From contig JAGTTD010000010.1 of the NCBI GenBank assembly GCA_018398585.1, forward strand, positions 31,040,638 to 31,104,637: a stretch of 64,000 bases of DNA, read 5' to 3'. This DNA is from Simmondsia chinensis. Lineage: Eukaryota > Streptophyta > Magnoliopsida > Caryophyllales > Simmondsiaceae. Below, in pieces: positions 20,874 through 32,953 of the stretch. The notes beneath the pieces were generated by a model. The model searched no databases, was not told the DNA's origin, and was given only the letters and a program-made list of their open reading frames with translations. Within the stretch, counting starts at the first letter, position 1; every line of letters begins with the position of its first letter. The translations under genes and the position numbers were made by a program.

Positions 20874-22037
20874 ATGGTTTCGGAGATGGCCCGTAGGCAA
20901 CAGAGATTTGCTGCCGGCGAGGACGTTTATGAGCGTGACCATCAATGGTAAAATGATTGGAAGTTTGAAGAGATGGAGGAGAAATTCCGGCAAATCGAGC
21001 GTTACTTGATTCAATTGGGGGTAAATCCCGATCTTCAACTGGGAACCCAGCCTCAACGCCCGTTAACATAAATGACGAGACGGACAAGAACTTTCAGAAT
21101 TCATTCCCGGATGCTAAGCCACCAAACCGAGGGTAGAGAAGAGCTCGACCCAATACTGGCAACGCCAACGATTGGGATGATCGGAGGTGGGAATTCGGTC
21201 TTCGAATTGAGATTTTGGAGTTTAATGGAGGAGGACCCCCGAAGGACTTCTGAGATCGGCTTCGGACAAGGGCAGCCGCCTAGTGGAAGCAACTAAAACA
21301 TAAACGGCTTCGCCAAGGGAAATCAAAGATAGAATGATGGGAGAAGATGAAGAAACATATGAGAGGTGCTTTCATGCCTCACAATCACGCCAAGGTGATA
21401 TATGAACATCTGCAAGCTTTGCATCAGGACTCTAGATTTGTGGCTGAGTACACGGCAGAGTTCTGCTCGTTAGTCGCCAGGAATGACTTGACGGAAAAAG
21501 GGGATCAATTTGTGGATCGCTACATTGGTGGGTTGAAGGAATCCATGCAGGAGGTGTTGAACATCTTTGACATCTTTTCTGTAACTGAAGTAAGTCAGAG
21601 AGCTGTGAATGTAGAATGTTAGCAAATGCGTCGCAGAGTAAAAGTTAGCGGTAGAGACCCAATGAGAGCACCGCCAACTCAAAAACATATAGAGAAGACC
21701 ATCAACCACCAATACCGGTAAGCCGGTTACTCAAGACTTGGCAAGTACGTCAAGGACTCGATGCTTCAAATGTGAAGAGGTGGGGCACCGTGCAGCTGAG
21801 TGTCGTAAGGGTGATAGGCCTGGAAAAGGTCTTTATATCGAGGAGCTCCGCAGTGAGGATGGCGAGACTATTGAGGAAGAGGTCCAAGATGAGTTGGCAC
21901 CCCTGGGAGAAGATGCCTTAACGGGTAATGAAGGGCATCTACTGGTGGTTAGGCGTGCTTGCTTCTCGCCAAGAGGAGCAGGGAGATGGTTAGTTGAGGA
22001 ACAACATCTTCCATACCACATGCACCATTGGCAGTAG
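20874..22037 (+). pseudogene. Gypsy-2 gag, decayed
   Basis: The start ATG at 20874 opens MVSEMARRQQRFAAGEDVY and reaches a TAA after about 25 codons. It continues as FEEMEEKFRQIERYLIQLG. The gag core is readable at 21347-21619 (MKKHMRGAFMPHNHAKV, FVAEYTAEFCSLVARNDL, YIGGLKESMQEVLN). A complete zinc knuckle CFKCEEVGHRAAEC (CX2CX4HX4C) lies at 21762-21803. Several frame changes separate these parts. Unlike Gypsy-1, the knuckle retains all four metal ligands. Confidence 0.8.
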
Positions 22038-22330
22038 GGTGTGTCGCATGGTCATTGACTTGGGCAGTTGTGAGAATGTCATATCCAAAGAGGCGGTCGC
22101 CAAATTGGGGTTGAAGATGGAAGCTCATTCTAGTCCTTACAAATTGTCATGGCTCAAGAAGGGGAATCAGATAATAGTTTCCAAATATCGCTTGGTTAAT
22201 TTTTGGATTGTGGCAAAGTATAAGGGCAGGGTTTGGTGTGACATTCTCACCATGGACACTTGCCATCTGTTGTTGGGGTGCTCGTGGCAATACGATAGGT
22301 GTTGTTCAGGACTGAAGGAAGAACACCTAT
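22010..22330 (+). pseudogene. Gypsy-2 aspartic protease
   Basis: The frame from 21994 reads CRMVIDLGSCENVIS followed by a retropepsin-like body (LGLKMEAHSSPYKLSWL, RLVNFWIVAKYKGRVWCD) to 22329. The catalytic Asp is kept, but the Ser/Thr of D[ST]G is Leu, as in Gypsy-1. Confidence 0.75.
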
Positions 22331-22429
22331 AGCTTCATCTTCGAGGGACCAAGATCATCTTGTTACCTAAGAAGGGGAAGGCACCACGAAGCTCAACACC
22401 CGAACATACAACGACGAGCCATGTTCACC

Positions 22430-23420
22430 AAGGAGGTTGGCGACACCAAGGTCATGTTTGTGTTGATTGGGAAGGAAAGCAAGATTTGTCTGGGGGAGAT
22501 ACATAGTGAGGTTGCTGCCTTGTTAAAGGAATATGCCAACATATTCCCAAACGAGTTGCCTGCTACATTTCTGCCATTGAGAGACATCTAGCATCGCATT
22601 GATTTGGTGTCGGGTACTTGATTACTGAAGAGGCCCCATTATCGGATGAGTCCATCAGAGCATGAGGAATTGAGATGCCAAGTGGAGGAACTACTCGCAA
22701 AGCTTTATCAGGGAGAGCTTGAGTCCTTGTGCAGTACCAGCTCTGTTGATGCCAAAGATGGATGGGAGTTGGCAAATGTGCGTTGACAGCAGGGCCATCA
22801 ACAAGATCACGGTACACTATTGATTCCCTATTTCGAGATTGGATGACCTGCTTGATCAATTACAGAGCTCGAAGGTGTTCACGAAGCTTGATTTGAACAG
22901 TAGGTACCACCAAATTTGCATATCACCAGGAGACGAGTGGAAAAACCGCCTTTAAGACTAGAGAGGACCTTTGCGAGTAACTGGTCATGCCATTTGATTG
23001 TCTAATGCGCCAAGCACATATATGAGGTTTATGAATCAGGTACCGTGTCCTTTCATTACGAAGTTCATTATGTTTACTTTGATGACATCTTTATATATAG
23101 CCAGGATCGTGTTGAGCGTACCCGGCATCTGGAGGAAGTGTTGAGTACTTTGAGGGCACAGAATTTGTTTGCCACCTTGAAAAGGTGTGAGTTTATGAGA
23201 GACGAGTGACCTTCCTTGGATTCATTGTATCCTAGGACGGAATTTCAGCTGATGAAGGGAAGATTGCTGCTATACATGACTGGCCTCAACCTAGAACAAT
23301 TAGTGAAGTCTGGAGTTTCCATGGGTTGGCGTCACTCTACAGGCATTTTATTCAACACTTCAGCTCTATCATGACGCCTATTATAGACTGTCTTAAAAAT
23401 GGTTTCTTTGTTTGGACTCC
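22430..23420 (+). pseudogene. Gypsy-2 reverse transcriptase, multiply broken
   Basis: Words matching Gypsy-1 RT are found in changing frames: a segment around 22500-22560 (LLKEYANIFPNE), the primer-grip region with a stop near 22620, the MCVDSRAIN segment near 22776, and the catalytic YFDD box at 23075-23086 (YFDDIFIYS). A thumb segment ([10 protein letters not shown]) lies at about 23320. The RT motif aspartates are present, but more than five stops or shifts intervene. Confidence 0.8.
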
Positions 23421-23870
23421 CTAAGTAGCTACCGTCGTCAATGAGATAAAGGAGAAATTGACCACTGCATTAGTGATAGCCCTTTTGGATTCTCAGAAAA
23501 AGTTCGAGTTATACAATGATGCCTCCAAGACTGGCATTGGAGCTGTGCTTAGCCAAGATGGGAGGCCTATTGTATATTTCAGTGAGAAGCTTGACGGGAG
23601 TAGGTTAAATTACTCAACTTACAATCTGGAATTCTAAACGATGGTTAGAGCATTGAGGTATTGGAAGTCATACTCAGCCAACTGGGAGTTCATCGTGTAT
23701 TCTGGTAATGTGGGCCTCAAGTACATATAGCCAAGACAAACTCTCGGATTGACACGCCAAGTGGGCTAGCTTCATACAACTCTTCCACTTTGTCATCACA
23801 CACAAGTCACGCACAATGAACAAGGTAGTAGATGCCCTGAGTAGGTGGAGTCTCCTCCTTTCTCAGCAAA
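23420..23870 (+). pseudogene. Gypsy-2 RNase H
   Basis: Readable pieces include DASKTGIGAVLSQDGRPIVY (about 23520-23580), YSTYNLEF with a following stop, and the C-terminal tether MNKVVDALSRW (from 23816). The third acidic segment is altered near 23700 (YSGNVGLKYI), in which the Asp of YSDN is Gly. Confidence 0.75.
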
Positions 23871-25110
23871 GGGTTATCGTGACCAGATTTGACCAGCTGG
23901 TAGGGCAGCACCACGATGATGTTATGTTTGGCAAGATTTGGGGGGATGAACAACTGGGTTTTGTTCCCAGTTATTCCATTCAAGACGAAATCCTGTTCAA
24001 AGGGAATCAACTTTGCATTCCAAATTCAAGTTGGTGGCTTAAGATCATTGAGGAGAAGCACAACATGAGACATGTGGGCAGAGACAAGACACTGTAGCTC
24101 ATGACCACCAACTACATCTGGCCTACCATACGCAAGTACGTTAAGAGGTATGTCAAACGATGCCATACCTGTCAGGTTTCAAAGGGCGAAGTGACCAAAG
24201 CTGTTCTTTATATGTCATTACTGGTTCCAAGTCAACTGTGGGCAAATATCGACATGTACTTCGTTCTTGGCTTACCAAGCACCACCGGCGGCATTGATTC
24301 CATCTTCATTGTCGTAGACTGCTTCTCCAAGATGGCGCAATTCATTAGATGCAAAAAGGCTGTTGACCCCATACATGTGGCGGGTCCCTATTTCCAAGAG
24401 GCATGCAAGTTGCATGGATTGCCAGATAGCATTGTTTTTGATTGGGATGTCAAGTTCGTGAACCATTTCTGGAGGACATTATGGAAGACGACGAACATGT
24501 CTCTCTCCTTGAGCACCGTCCATGATCCTCAAACAGATGGACAAACCGAAGTCACTAACCGATCGCTGGGCAGCCTTCTTGGATGCCTAGCCGCTGAAAA
24601 CACCAAGGGATACGAGATGAAGCTGAACTAGGATTAGTTTGCCTATAACAGTGTCAATAGAAGTACAGGGTTCACACCATTCAACGTCGTTTATGGCTTT
24701 GTTCCACGTTCCCCGATTGACTTGGCGCCAGTTTCGGACTTGACATGCTATCACTGGAAGGCAGAGGACGTCATCTCTGCCCTCAAGGACATCCATGAGC
24801 AAACCAAAGCTCGATTGTTGGAGGCCACCGCCAAGTATAAGATGGCAAGTGATAGAAGATGCCGAGCAGTTCAATTCCAGGTGGGCGAGAAAGTTCGGAC
24901 AATCTTGACACAGGAACGCTTCCCAGCATGGGAATATAACAAGTTGACAACACGCAAGATAGGACCATTGGCGGTACTTGAGAAGATCGATGACAACGCC
25001 TACTGTTTATAGCTTCAGCTCGGTATGAGGACTTCTGATATCTTCAATCTCAAGCACCTTGTTCCCTACTTTGGCAACAACGATCATGCTGATCCCTATT
25101 CAAGGGAGAA
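23870..25110 (+). pseudogene. Gypsy-2 integrase, first catalytic Asp lost
   Basis: The HHCC finger is present (EEKHNMRHVGRDK, CHTCQ), with a TAG between its halves at about 24095. In the core the first catalytic position reads NIDMYFVLGL where Gypsy-1 has SMDF, so the Asp is Tyr. The second (IVFDWDVKFVNHFW) and third (QTDGQTEVTNRS) acidic sites are present. A stop follows at about 24630. The C-terminal part, 24722-25012, ends near IDDNAYCL. It could not integrate cDNA. Confidence 0.85.
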
Positions 25111-25121
25111 TTCTCTCCAAC

Positions 25122-25507
25122 CCAAGGAGGATGATACATCCCATATATAGAGCTTGGTGGGTACCTTGTGGGTACAACCTGGTGGGTCAGGTTGGCGGAT
25201 GCAGAAGTGGATACGCAGGTGATGGAATTAGAGTTTGATTAGAATTTTAGCTTTATCTTTTAGATTTAAATTTTGGATTATCTTTTAGAACTAGATTAAG
25301 ATTCAAATAGCACCTCTATTTATATTAGAGGAAATCTAGGTTCATTTCATTCAATTTTTCAGATTTTAAATTTGAGAGTTCTCTCTTCTCGGGTTTTGAG
25401 AATTGAGCTTATTTTTCTTTTTGTTTTAATTAGTAATTAATAAAATTAAAGAAAAGATTGTCTTGAATTGTTCCCGTTTTCCTAATTCATACTTATGTGC
25501 TGCATCA
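25122..25507 (+). repeat. Gypsy-2 polypurine tract and 3' LTR
   Basis: The purine tract CAAGGAGGA (about 25123-25131) precedes the LTR, which begins TGATACATCCCATATATAG at 25132 and ends GCTGCATCA at 25507, followed by CCATC. Confidence 0.88.
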
Positions 25508-25512
25508 CCATC

Positions 25513-26649
25513 TCTAAAGCCTAACCCACCACATATTTCCTATGGATTTTGAGCTTCTAACCATTGCAAAGTCTGGATAAGCTGAACGTGGCTAGGGCAT
25601 TCAATTAGCCGTGGCTTTCTATTTTTCTAACATTCTAACCTATCATTCATGATAAAATATTTTTTGTCATAATCTATTATACATCCCATTCTAACCTCAA
25701 CTTGACCAAATATAATGTGTATAAATTTACAAAATCAAACCATGTGTATTTTTTAATAGAAAAACGAAATTTTAAACAAAAAATATATTTATTTGTAAAC
25801 ACTTTAAAAAGAAAAACTTTTCTAATGAAATATATTTTTTATTTTAATGAAATAGAGCCTTAATTACTAAAAAAATGCCTTAGTCACTATTTTACGCGTA
25901 GGTAAGTGATGAGAATGACGTGGTAGTCAATGTCATATATCATGGTTGTAGTGATCACACGCAAATCGAGGGGCAGGAGACCAATGTGTAAAAGCCCTTG
26001 ACAATCACCTCCCAATAATTGCATGGTAAATTGTTAGATATTTATAAATTTTGTATTTTACATATTTGGTTATGTGTTGCAGTTGAAATCATACCCTAAA
26101 ATCACAGTCACTAATTTTTTTTACTCCCTCCAAAACCCGACGATACTACTATCATAACGGTATGAACACTCAAATCCTTTGATTGAGACATTTGACACAA
26201 TCAATCATAGTGAAACCTCCACAAGTAAGCTAGAATCGATCAATTTGAGAAAAAAAATTTCCCTAAAGGATGACATTAGGGTTCGATCTTTAAGGAATTG
26301 AAAAATAGGACTTAATTTCGAAGCAGTTGATGCCTTTGACAAATGAGGAAGAAAATAGTAAGAAACATGATCATGCAGCGAAAAATCACTTTTATATCAT
26401 GTTAGGACGAAGTGATTTTAGTAGTAATTGCTATTCTTCTGTTGAGATGAGAAGAAAGAAGCAGCAAAATGGGAGAGAGAAAAGTAGAGAAAGCTATAGA
26501 ACGTATTTCATTCATTGAATACAACTATACATTTGTTTCAATAATTGAGATACTGGACCATAAAGTACCAAACACCGGAAATTAACTTGTATAAAAATGC
26601 AACAGCTAATCAAGCAAAAATAGCATGAGTCCACACTAGCTACTAATAC
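25513..26649. other. Intergenic AT-rich stretch, nothing recognised
   Basis: No domain-bearing ORF, no clear inverted repeat. One short plus-strand frame at 26327-26515 is charged and low in complexity and has no support. Confidence 0.4.
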
Positions 26650-27100
26650 GATCATTACAATCCAAAGCGGTCTTCGGGATTCGAAGTCTCTCTTCGGGGT
26701 TATATGGGAAAGTGTGGCACCATGCTTTAATCCTAAATCCAACCCTTGTCCAAATACTCCATTTCGTGTCTTTTATATCAATATTATCTCCTTCAAACAT
26801 GATTTTATTTCTGTTGTTCCAAATTGCTCAAATCGTGGTGACAGGGAACATATTCAAACTTTCTTCTGGAATTTTCTTCCGAAGATAGTTGTTATCTATT
26901 GTTTATTAAGGCATCTCAGTGTTGATGGTCCCATAAGTTGTATCTTCCACCACTCAATGTTTGAGGTCCAAATACTCCAACGTACTAGGCATGTCACAAA
27001 TAAGTGATTAACTTCTTCTGGCTCGTTTTTACGGAAGTCACATAATATTGTGTTCTCATCAATTAAAGCTAGTCCGTATAGTCTCATTTTGTACATGAAA
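26650..27100 (-). pseudogene. L1-type LINE fragment: zf-RVT and C-terminus of ORF2
   Basis: On the minus strand a frame from 27096 reads MYKMRLYGLALIDENTILC, then DFRKNEPEEVNHLFVTC and WSIWTSNIEWW. This is the Cys/His zinc-binding segment (zf-RVT) found after the RT of plant L1 LINEs. After a frame change it continues as NKIMFEGDNIDIKDTKW, matching the usual IWN.RN.I.F tail. RT and endonuclease are absent; it is a 3' fragment with no clear poly(A). Confidence 0.75.
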
Positions 27101-27215
27101 AACTATTTATACAAAAAGAAAAGACTTATACAAAAAGAAAAGACTTGCTAAGAACTAAGAAATATACGTGACCAAATACTTAAAATACAAAATATTATAA
27201 ATATCTAAATAAATA

Positions 27216-28605
27216 CAACAACAACAATAAAAGTCCCAGTGCCTTCTCCTACAAAAGCAGGGTCTGGCGGGGGTTAGGTGTACGCAGCCTTACCCCTTTA
27301 GGGTGGAACCCTGAAGAGAACTGTTTTCGAGGACCCCCAACCTGAGAAGCGTGCCGTCATGAAAGCATGGAAGCCTGTAAGCAAGAAAGTAGTGAATCAT
27401 AAGAGTAGGACATATCACAAAACGAGCATTACGATGCATAGCTCAATTGAAGGCAACTAAAGACAACTAAAAGGCAAGAAAGGCAAGCAGGCAAGTAAAC
27501 ATATGAGCAAATAGGTGCGCCATATGGGGCCAGCTACACCTAGAAATGCTTGTGTTAGTTGAACTAGGAAGCACTGCTCTAAGCCGCTGCATCAGCTACC
27601 CCCTATACTAGCCCTCCATCGGGTTCTATCTAAGGCCATCTCCTCTTGTAGGTTCAGGTGCATGAGGTTTTGACGAATTGTGTCCAACCATCTCTTCTTT
27701 GGTCTGACTCTTCCTCTTCTACCTATCGTGGTATGGAGCTATTTATATCTCTTGATTGGCGTGATGGTCAGCCTCCTCCTGACATGACCAAACCACCTCA
27801 AAGATTGCTCCCTTAGTTTATCCTCGATCAAGGCAATGCCCAGCTTTCTTCTTACGATATCATTCCTAATCCTATCCTTCCTTATGTGTCCGCACATCCA
27901 TCATAGCATTCTTATCTCTACTACCTTCATCTTCTATGTGTGATGTCGTTTCATTAGTCGACATTTTGCCCCATACGACATAGCTAGTCTCACTACTGTC
28001 ATATAATATTTTCCATGTAGCTTTAATGGAAATTTTCTATCGCATAGAAGTACGGAGGCCATTCTCCATTTCTGCTAGCTTACTTTGATCCGGTTGTTGA
28101 CATCCTTGTCTACTTCGCCATTCTGCTGTATTATGAAACCCAAGTATTTGAAACTGTCCTTTCTCGATATGGTCCGAGGTCCGAGTCTGACATCTTCTAT
28201 GCCAGCCGAGGTGGAGGAACCAAATTTAAGTTCCATGTACTCTGTTTTGGTTCTACTGCGTCGTAAGCCTTTCGATTTCAATGCCTTTCTCTACATTTCC
28301 AGCTTCTCATTTTCCTCTACTCAAAATTCCCCCATCACGACTATGTCGTCCGCAAAAAGCATGCACCAAGGCACATCTCCTTGGATGTGCCTAGTGACCT
28401 CATCTATAACAAGAATAAACAGAAAGGGGCTCAAGGCAGATCATTGATGTACCCCGACAGTTATGGGGAAAGCGTTTGTCTCCTTTTTCCCTGTACGCAC
28501 ATTAGTTTGTACATCCTTATACGTGTCTCTAATGACCCAGATGTATATCATGGGGATGCCTTTCCAATCTAAAACCCTTCACAGGCCTTCTCTAGGCACT
28601 CGATC
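27216..28605 (-). mobile_element. RTE-type LINE copy 2, 5' truncated
   Basis: The 3' end is at the left (CAACAACAACAATAA = reversed TTG tail at 27216). Next come the family's 3' UTR, the RWFGHVRR-type C-terminal tail (about 27620-27850, many stops) and RT. The RT frame 28281-28075 reads KSKGLRRSRTKTEYMELKF and YLGFIIQQNGEVDKDVN. Upstream, the catalytic FADD box lies at about 28345-28356 ([10 protein letters not shown]), followed by a stop. The copy ends at about 28605, within the RT fingers. It matches the 38007-40947 copy over its length. Confidence 0.82.
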
Positions 28606-28699
28606 TAACAAAATAATAAATAAAGTTAATTTATATATCTAACTTGTACATTTAATAATGGAGCAAAATATTATTAGATACATAACAAACAATATCAGA

Positions 28700-29171
28700 T
28701 TGGTTACTTTTTATTTATATATTGTATACACAAATCATATACTTCTATCGATATCTTGCATATACTCAATTTATTAATTGTTGCCTTTGCAGGAGGTTCT
28801 CTTTGGTTCTTTTTCAATCCTTCAAAGGTTGCTTGTTGTCTAGCTTCTGGGAGTTCATCTTTTGTGCCTTCAATGGTGGGGTTTTTGGGCTTGTCTCGAG
28901 TTGCTTTTGGGTGGTTGTTTTTTTTTCCTTTGGCCTTCATTGCTGCAGTTAGAAAGTTGTTTTTCTTTTGGTGTTTTGCTTTTGCTTTTTGTGTTTTTTT
29001 GTCGGCCGTTGTGGGAGTGGTTCAGGGGGTTGGGCTTATCTTTCTTATTTTTGTAGGTTTCCTTGTTATTTTACCTTTGTAACACTTTGTGTGTGTTCTT
29101 CGAATCTCTTATTTGAGGCGCCGGCTTTTGTATTGCGAGTTTTCCTTGTTAATTATCAAAAAAAAAAAAGC
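28700..29171 (+). mobile_element. Possible L1 3' UTR with poly(A) tail
   Basis: A T/G-rich stretch (TTTTGGG, CTTTTGCTTTT words) ends TTAATTATC followed by about 12 A at 29158-29170. This composition and tail resemble the 3' UTR of plant L1 LINEs. The long open frames here translate to low-complexity Phe/Leu-rich strings and are not genes. No target-site duplication was found. Confidence 0.35.
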
Positions 29172-29285
29172 ACCCAATGAGAACTCAATTTTACATGGTA
29201 TGAAATTATGAACTTACTAAAAAGTAATTATTCAATGTTACTTTTTTAATTTTCAATATATTTTTAATACAATATTTTAATTAGA

Positions 29286-29850
29286 GTTATTTATATTTTA
29301 GTATCCTGAAATTATTGGAAATAATGAAAAGGACTCTGGCATTTTTAAATTATCAAAAAGGCACCCTAAATTTTTGTTACATTAATAAAAAGGTTCTTAA
29401 GTTTTTTCGTATTAATAAAAAGGCCTCCTAAGTTTTTGTCCTGTTAATAAAAGATGCGTCTTTGGTGTGATGACATTATTTTCCATTGATAGAGTTGATG
29501 TGGTAACTACTTTTTATTATTTCTACAGTAAAATGACAAAAATACCCTTCAAATAGCAATATTTGAAAATAAATTAAACGAAAGTAAAAAGTTTCTACCC
29601 AATACAACACCTCAAATTTTATACTTATAAAGTAATAATAGCGCTATAGAATGGTACTTTTGTCATTTTACTGTAGCATTACTAAAAAAGCGGTTGCCAC
29701 ATCAACTTTGTTGACGTAATATAATGTTATCAAGCTAGAAATGGGCCTTTTATTCATATGACAAAAGCTGATGGGTCTTTTTAATAATTAAAGAAGATTA
29801 GGGTCATTTTTATTATTTTTAAAAATATTAGGTACTGAAATATAAATAAC
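29286..29850. mobile_element. Long foldback (MITE-like) element, about 565 bp
   Basis: The left end GTTATTTATATTTTAGTA pairs with the right end, which reversed reads GTTATTTATATTTCAGTA. Inner parts also pair: 29495-29550 (GTTGATGTGGTAACTAC..., CTACAGTAAAATGACAAAAAT) matches the reverse complement of about 29660-29715. The two arms are thus inverted over about 250 bp each with a short AT-rich centre (about 29560-29650). No ORF. The transcript could form a long hairpin. The TSD is not clear. Confidence 0.75.
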
Positions 29851-29860
29851 CCTTTTATTT

Positions 29861-29895
29861 AAGAGAGAGAGAGAGGGGGGGGGGGGGGGGGGGGG
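29861..29895. repeat. (GA)n followed by G21
   Basis: GAGAGAGAGAGA followed by about 21 consecutive G (29875-29895). Confidence 0.9.
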
Positions 29896-31102
29896 ATTTA
29901 CTATGGTATTTTGCTCCTTTTTTCCTCAATCAACGTCGCCCCTATCATCACTTAAAATCATGCCTGAAGTACTTGCGTGTAAATAGGTCGAGTTTACTTA
30001 CAAGTTTTTGTAATCTGTTCCATCATTTTTAAACAATTTTGAATTTGTCATTATTTATGTCTGTATGTTTTGCTAATTGAGGCAAGCTTGAGCCAAGTCA
30101 AGCTTGAACTTGATGCCTTACAAGTTTGAGCTAGTGAGTCTTAATGGCTCATGCAGAAGCTAAATTATGGGCTTAAATATGCGTCAGAGTGCAAAGTTTG
30201 AACCCAAACAAGCTAAAACAAAAGGAGATTAAAGCTTAAATGAGCCCACCAATTTAGGTCAACTTAGAGCTTGCAGAGGTAGCTTAGACTTCATCCCAGA
30301 AGCTCGTGCTAATAGTAGGTTGTTGGCCTAGGTGGGGGTGTAAATGAATTGACGATAGATGAGCTACTTTTATTCAAAATCGATTACGACTCATTTGCGT
30401 TCTTTATGAGGGCACGATAGCTTATCAAGTTGAGTTCGAGTATGTTTGATAAATTTACTAAGCCAAATTTAAATAGGGGGATACTTAACTCACTAACATT
30501 CATGAACAATTTAATAAGCGTCCAATAAGACCTCGTTAAAAGCTTGAGAAGGACTCGTTATATAAGAAGTCTTTAAGAGGTAATAGCTCGAAAATTGCTC
30601 CATAGCATGCTCAATTCGACTTGATTAGGTTAACAAGTGGAGCTGATTCAGGTATCGAATTACTAAAATCTTATAGGATTGAACTCAAACTATGGTTTAA
30701 AAACTTGATAACAACTCAGCTGAAGTTTGAGCTCACTAAGTTTTATTGAGCTCGATTTCAAACAAGTGAATGCTTAGTTGGACTTTGCTCAAGCTAAGCA
30801 AAATCTGATTGAAAAAGTTTCTATATTAAAAAGCTCGAACTCAATTTCGCTCTTTATGCCCCAAGTCACAACGACCGGAAATTTAAAAAGTAAGCATCTT
30901 ATTCACTATCCAATTAAAAATCATGTATCAAATAATCTTGTCGTCCTATTAAGCTTTATAGTGGTTTGAGGAAAAAAAAAAAAAAAAAAAAGAAAGACCA
31001 GAGAATCTTGTCAAGCAATGATTAAAAAGGAACTCCTATCAAACCTATTTGTGGCAGTTGGATTTCCCGCAACACTCCAAACCATTGTGGCAACTTTCAC
31101 GG
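29896..31102. other. Gene-free stretch with decayed repeat
   Basis: Around 30070-30780 recur the words GAGCTCGA, TTGAGCT and CAAGCTTGA. This composition is seen in old hAT-type non-autonomous elements, but no termini can be fixed. A poly(A) run of about 21 lies at 30971-30991. Confidence 0.35.
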
Positions 31103-31631
31103 AAGGATAACAATAAGGCAGATAAAACCCATTATTTATGGGTATCGATTTTGTTTGGGGCAGTTATGAGTACAAGTGAGGCCAGTAGCAGATAAGGGTT
31201 AGGTGTACCCACTTCATACTTGTTATGCCGTACCCACCCCGTCCTGCCTTATACTTACCATACTTGCTCCATTTTGTATCTAGTTAACTTTTAAATTAAA
31301 AAATACGTGCTTAAATTTAATTAGCTAAATTTTTTGTCAATGTTATAAACAGTATAACTAGATTCTTAAAAATAGTATTAAATAATTAATATGGGTGGGC
31401 ATGGATAATTGTTTTGTATTCACATTAGGGAATGTATAGGGTGGGTAATGGATTCCCATTGGATACCCGTGGATAATAGGGCAGATATGGGTATTTGTTT
31501 GTACGTGCCAGGGTGGGTATGAGTATCCGTTTTATACCCATGGCAGATAATGAGACAGGTATGGATATGAATTTGGGTGACAGGTACGAGTATGGAGGAG
31601 GCATCCCCATACCCGCTCACTGCTATCCCTA
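31103..31631. mobile_element. Decayed hAT-type MITE, inverted copy of the 18754 family
   Basis: The reverse complement starts TAGGGATAGCAGTGAGCGGG at 31631 and follows the 18754-19320 element through GGGTATGG..ATGC, CATACCCACCC and CATTACCCACCC. Its far end (31103-31135, AGGATAACAATAAGGCAG) matches the other terminus. TSDs are no longer recognisable. Confidence 0.7.
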
Positions 31632-32032
31632 TTGGCTCATCATGTTTCTTTTCTTTTCATCATTTTCCGTGCCATATTAATTCCATAATTTAAGATCATG
31701 GAGTAGTATTTATCTTAGAATATAATAACATACAAAAAATATATTAATTGATTCAATTAGTTTAAAGGATAAATTTTTTTGTCAAATTTCGAGTAATGGC
31801 TAAGTATTGCAATGATTTTTGCTAACAAGGAATCCGATTATTAGGTAAATCACGGGCCATGCGGCAACCCATGCACCACAGGAATCAGGTAGGTCAAGGA
31901 TTTCTTAAGAAGAGGTTCAAGGGGGAATCCAATTTCAGACCTTTTTAGCTTAAAGTAATACTATATCCTTTCACTTGCCTCCTAGCATTGAGCAAAAGCT
32001 CTGGTGGGACTGAGTACTTCAATGTTGTGTTT
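31632..32032. other. Intergenic stretch, nothing recognised
   Basis: AT-rich with stops in all frames. Confidence 0.4.
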
Positions 32033-32037
32033 GGATA

Positions 32038-32631
32038 TGTAAGGAATAAATCTTGATGCGGAAGCGTAAAACCCTGATAACTTGATTCGATTCAAATAAT
32101 ATGACTCACACAAAACGAGAAGTAAACAAATATGGAGAAAGAAAGAACAAACGAGAACACACAATATTTACGTAAAAGCCCCTCTACAATCGAGAGGGGA
32201 GAAAACCACGGTTGGAGATGGAGATTCTTTATTGATACTGAACGGAAGAATTACAATGACACTTCCTTCTGAACGAGATCTATGAAAGAATTATAATCAC
32301 TTTCTCTAAACTCTCGTAGCACTCAAAATCTTGGAGGAATTACAAAATCACCTCTGGCGGCACCTCACACTTTAATTGGATATGTAATGATGCAAACTCT
32401 ACGTCCCTTTTATAGACCCGTGTCTGGGAGGGCCCGATCGTTTGGGAAACACCCGATCGATCGGAACCCCAATTGATTGGAACGAGCCAATCGATTGGCC
32501 CTCTAACTGACTAAAAATACCCAAAATTTGCTTAAATCACCCGATCGATCGGGATTCCCTCCCAATCGATTAGTGATCCCACGGCAACCCCATAAACATA
32601 AAAACAAGTAATTTGAGACATAATCCTAGCA
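32038..32631 (-). repeat. 3' LTR of the deleted copia
   Basis: It aligns with the right LTR from CTTGATGCGGAAGCG to ACAAGTAATTTGAGAC. It is longer than its partner because it keeps extra copies of the CCGATCGATCGG-type words. Confidence 0.88.
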
Positions 32632-32707
32632 AATCTCTACCTTGGCTCAAATTACATACATAAAAGAATTTCCTCCACATTCTCCACTAAACACCCCACA
32701 CACGGGG

Positions 32708-32953
32708 TTATGTCAATGAAACAAGAAACCTAACCGAGTCTGAGCGAAGCTTGAACCTCCTACTAGGTAGTAATTGAGTGACCATATCTGAGAGATTATC
32801 AGTAATGACAATCTTCTTCTTCTCTGAAATGGCTCTTGACACATTATCTGAAACAGCCACCTGTTGCTGAACTGTGTTGCTCAACTGAACTCCCTCTGGT
32901 TTACACACCTGACCTGAATCACAAACAACTGATGACATCTTCTGTGGAAACAA
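32708..32953 (-). pseudogene. Copia RNase H C-terminal remnant
   Basis: The minus-strand frame reads EKKKIVITDNLSDMVTQLLP followed by SRRFKLRSDSVRF, the usual copia pol ending (NLADMLTK.LP..KF). It sits between the protease/GAG-pre-integrase fragment and the polypurine tract and marks the right-hand side of the internal deletion. Confidence 0.65.

Larger units (their letters stand above)
20487..25507 (+). mobile_element. Gypsy-2: structurally complete Ty3/gypsy element, TSD CCATC
   Basis: The two LTRs (20487-20854, 25132-25507) have termini TGATGCAGC...GCTGCATCA (a 9-bp inverted repeat when the best copy of each end is taken), and CCATC flanks both sides (20482-20486, 25508-25512). The internal region encodes gag, protease, RT, RNase H and integrase in gypsy order, all with stops and shifts. 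Protein words match Gypsy-1 throughout (for example the LGSCENVI protease site), so the two are family members. The integrase has lost a catalytic Asp. Length is 5.0 kb. Confidence 0.92.

Noticed and set aside
28704..29082. Open frames of 70-108 codons, Phe/Leu/Val-rich, looking like membrane proteins
   Set aside because: T/G-rich sequence ending in poly(A) fits a LINE 3' UTR; frames overlap in all phases without a coding signal.
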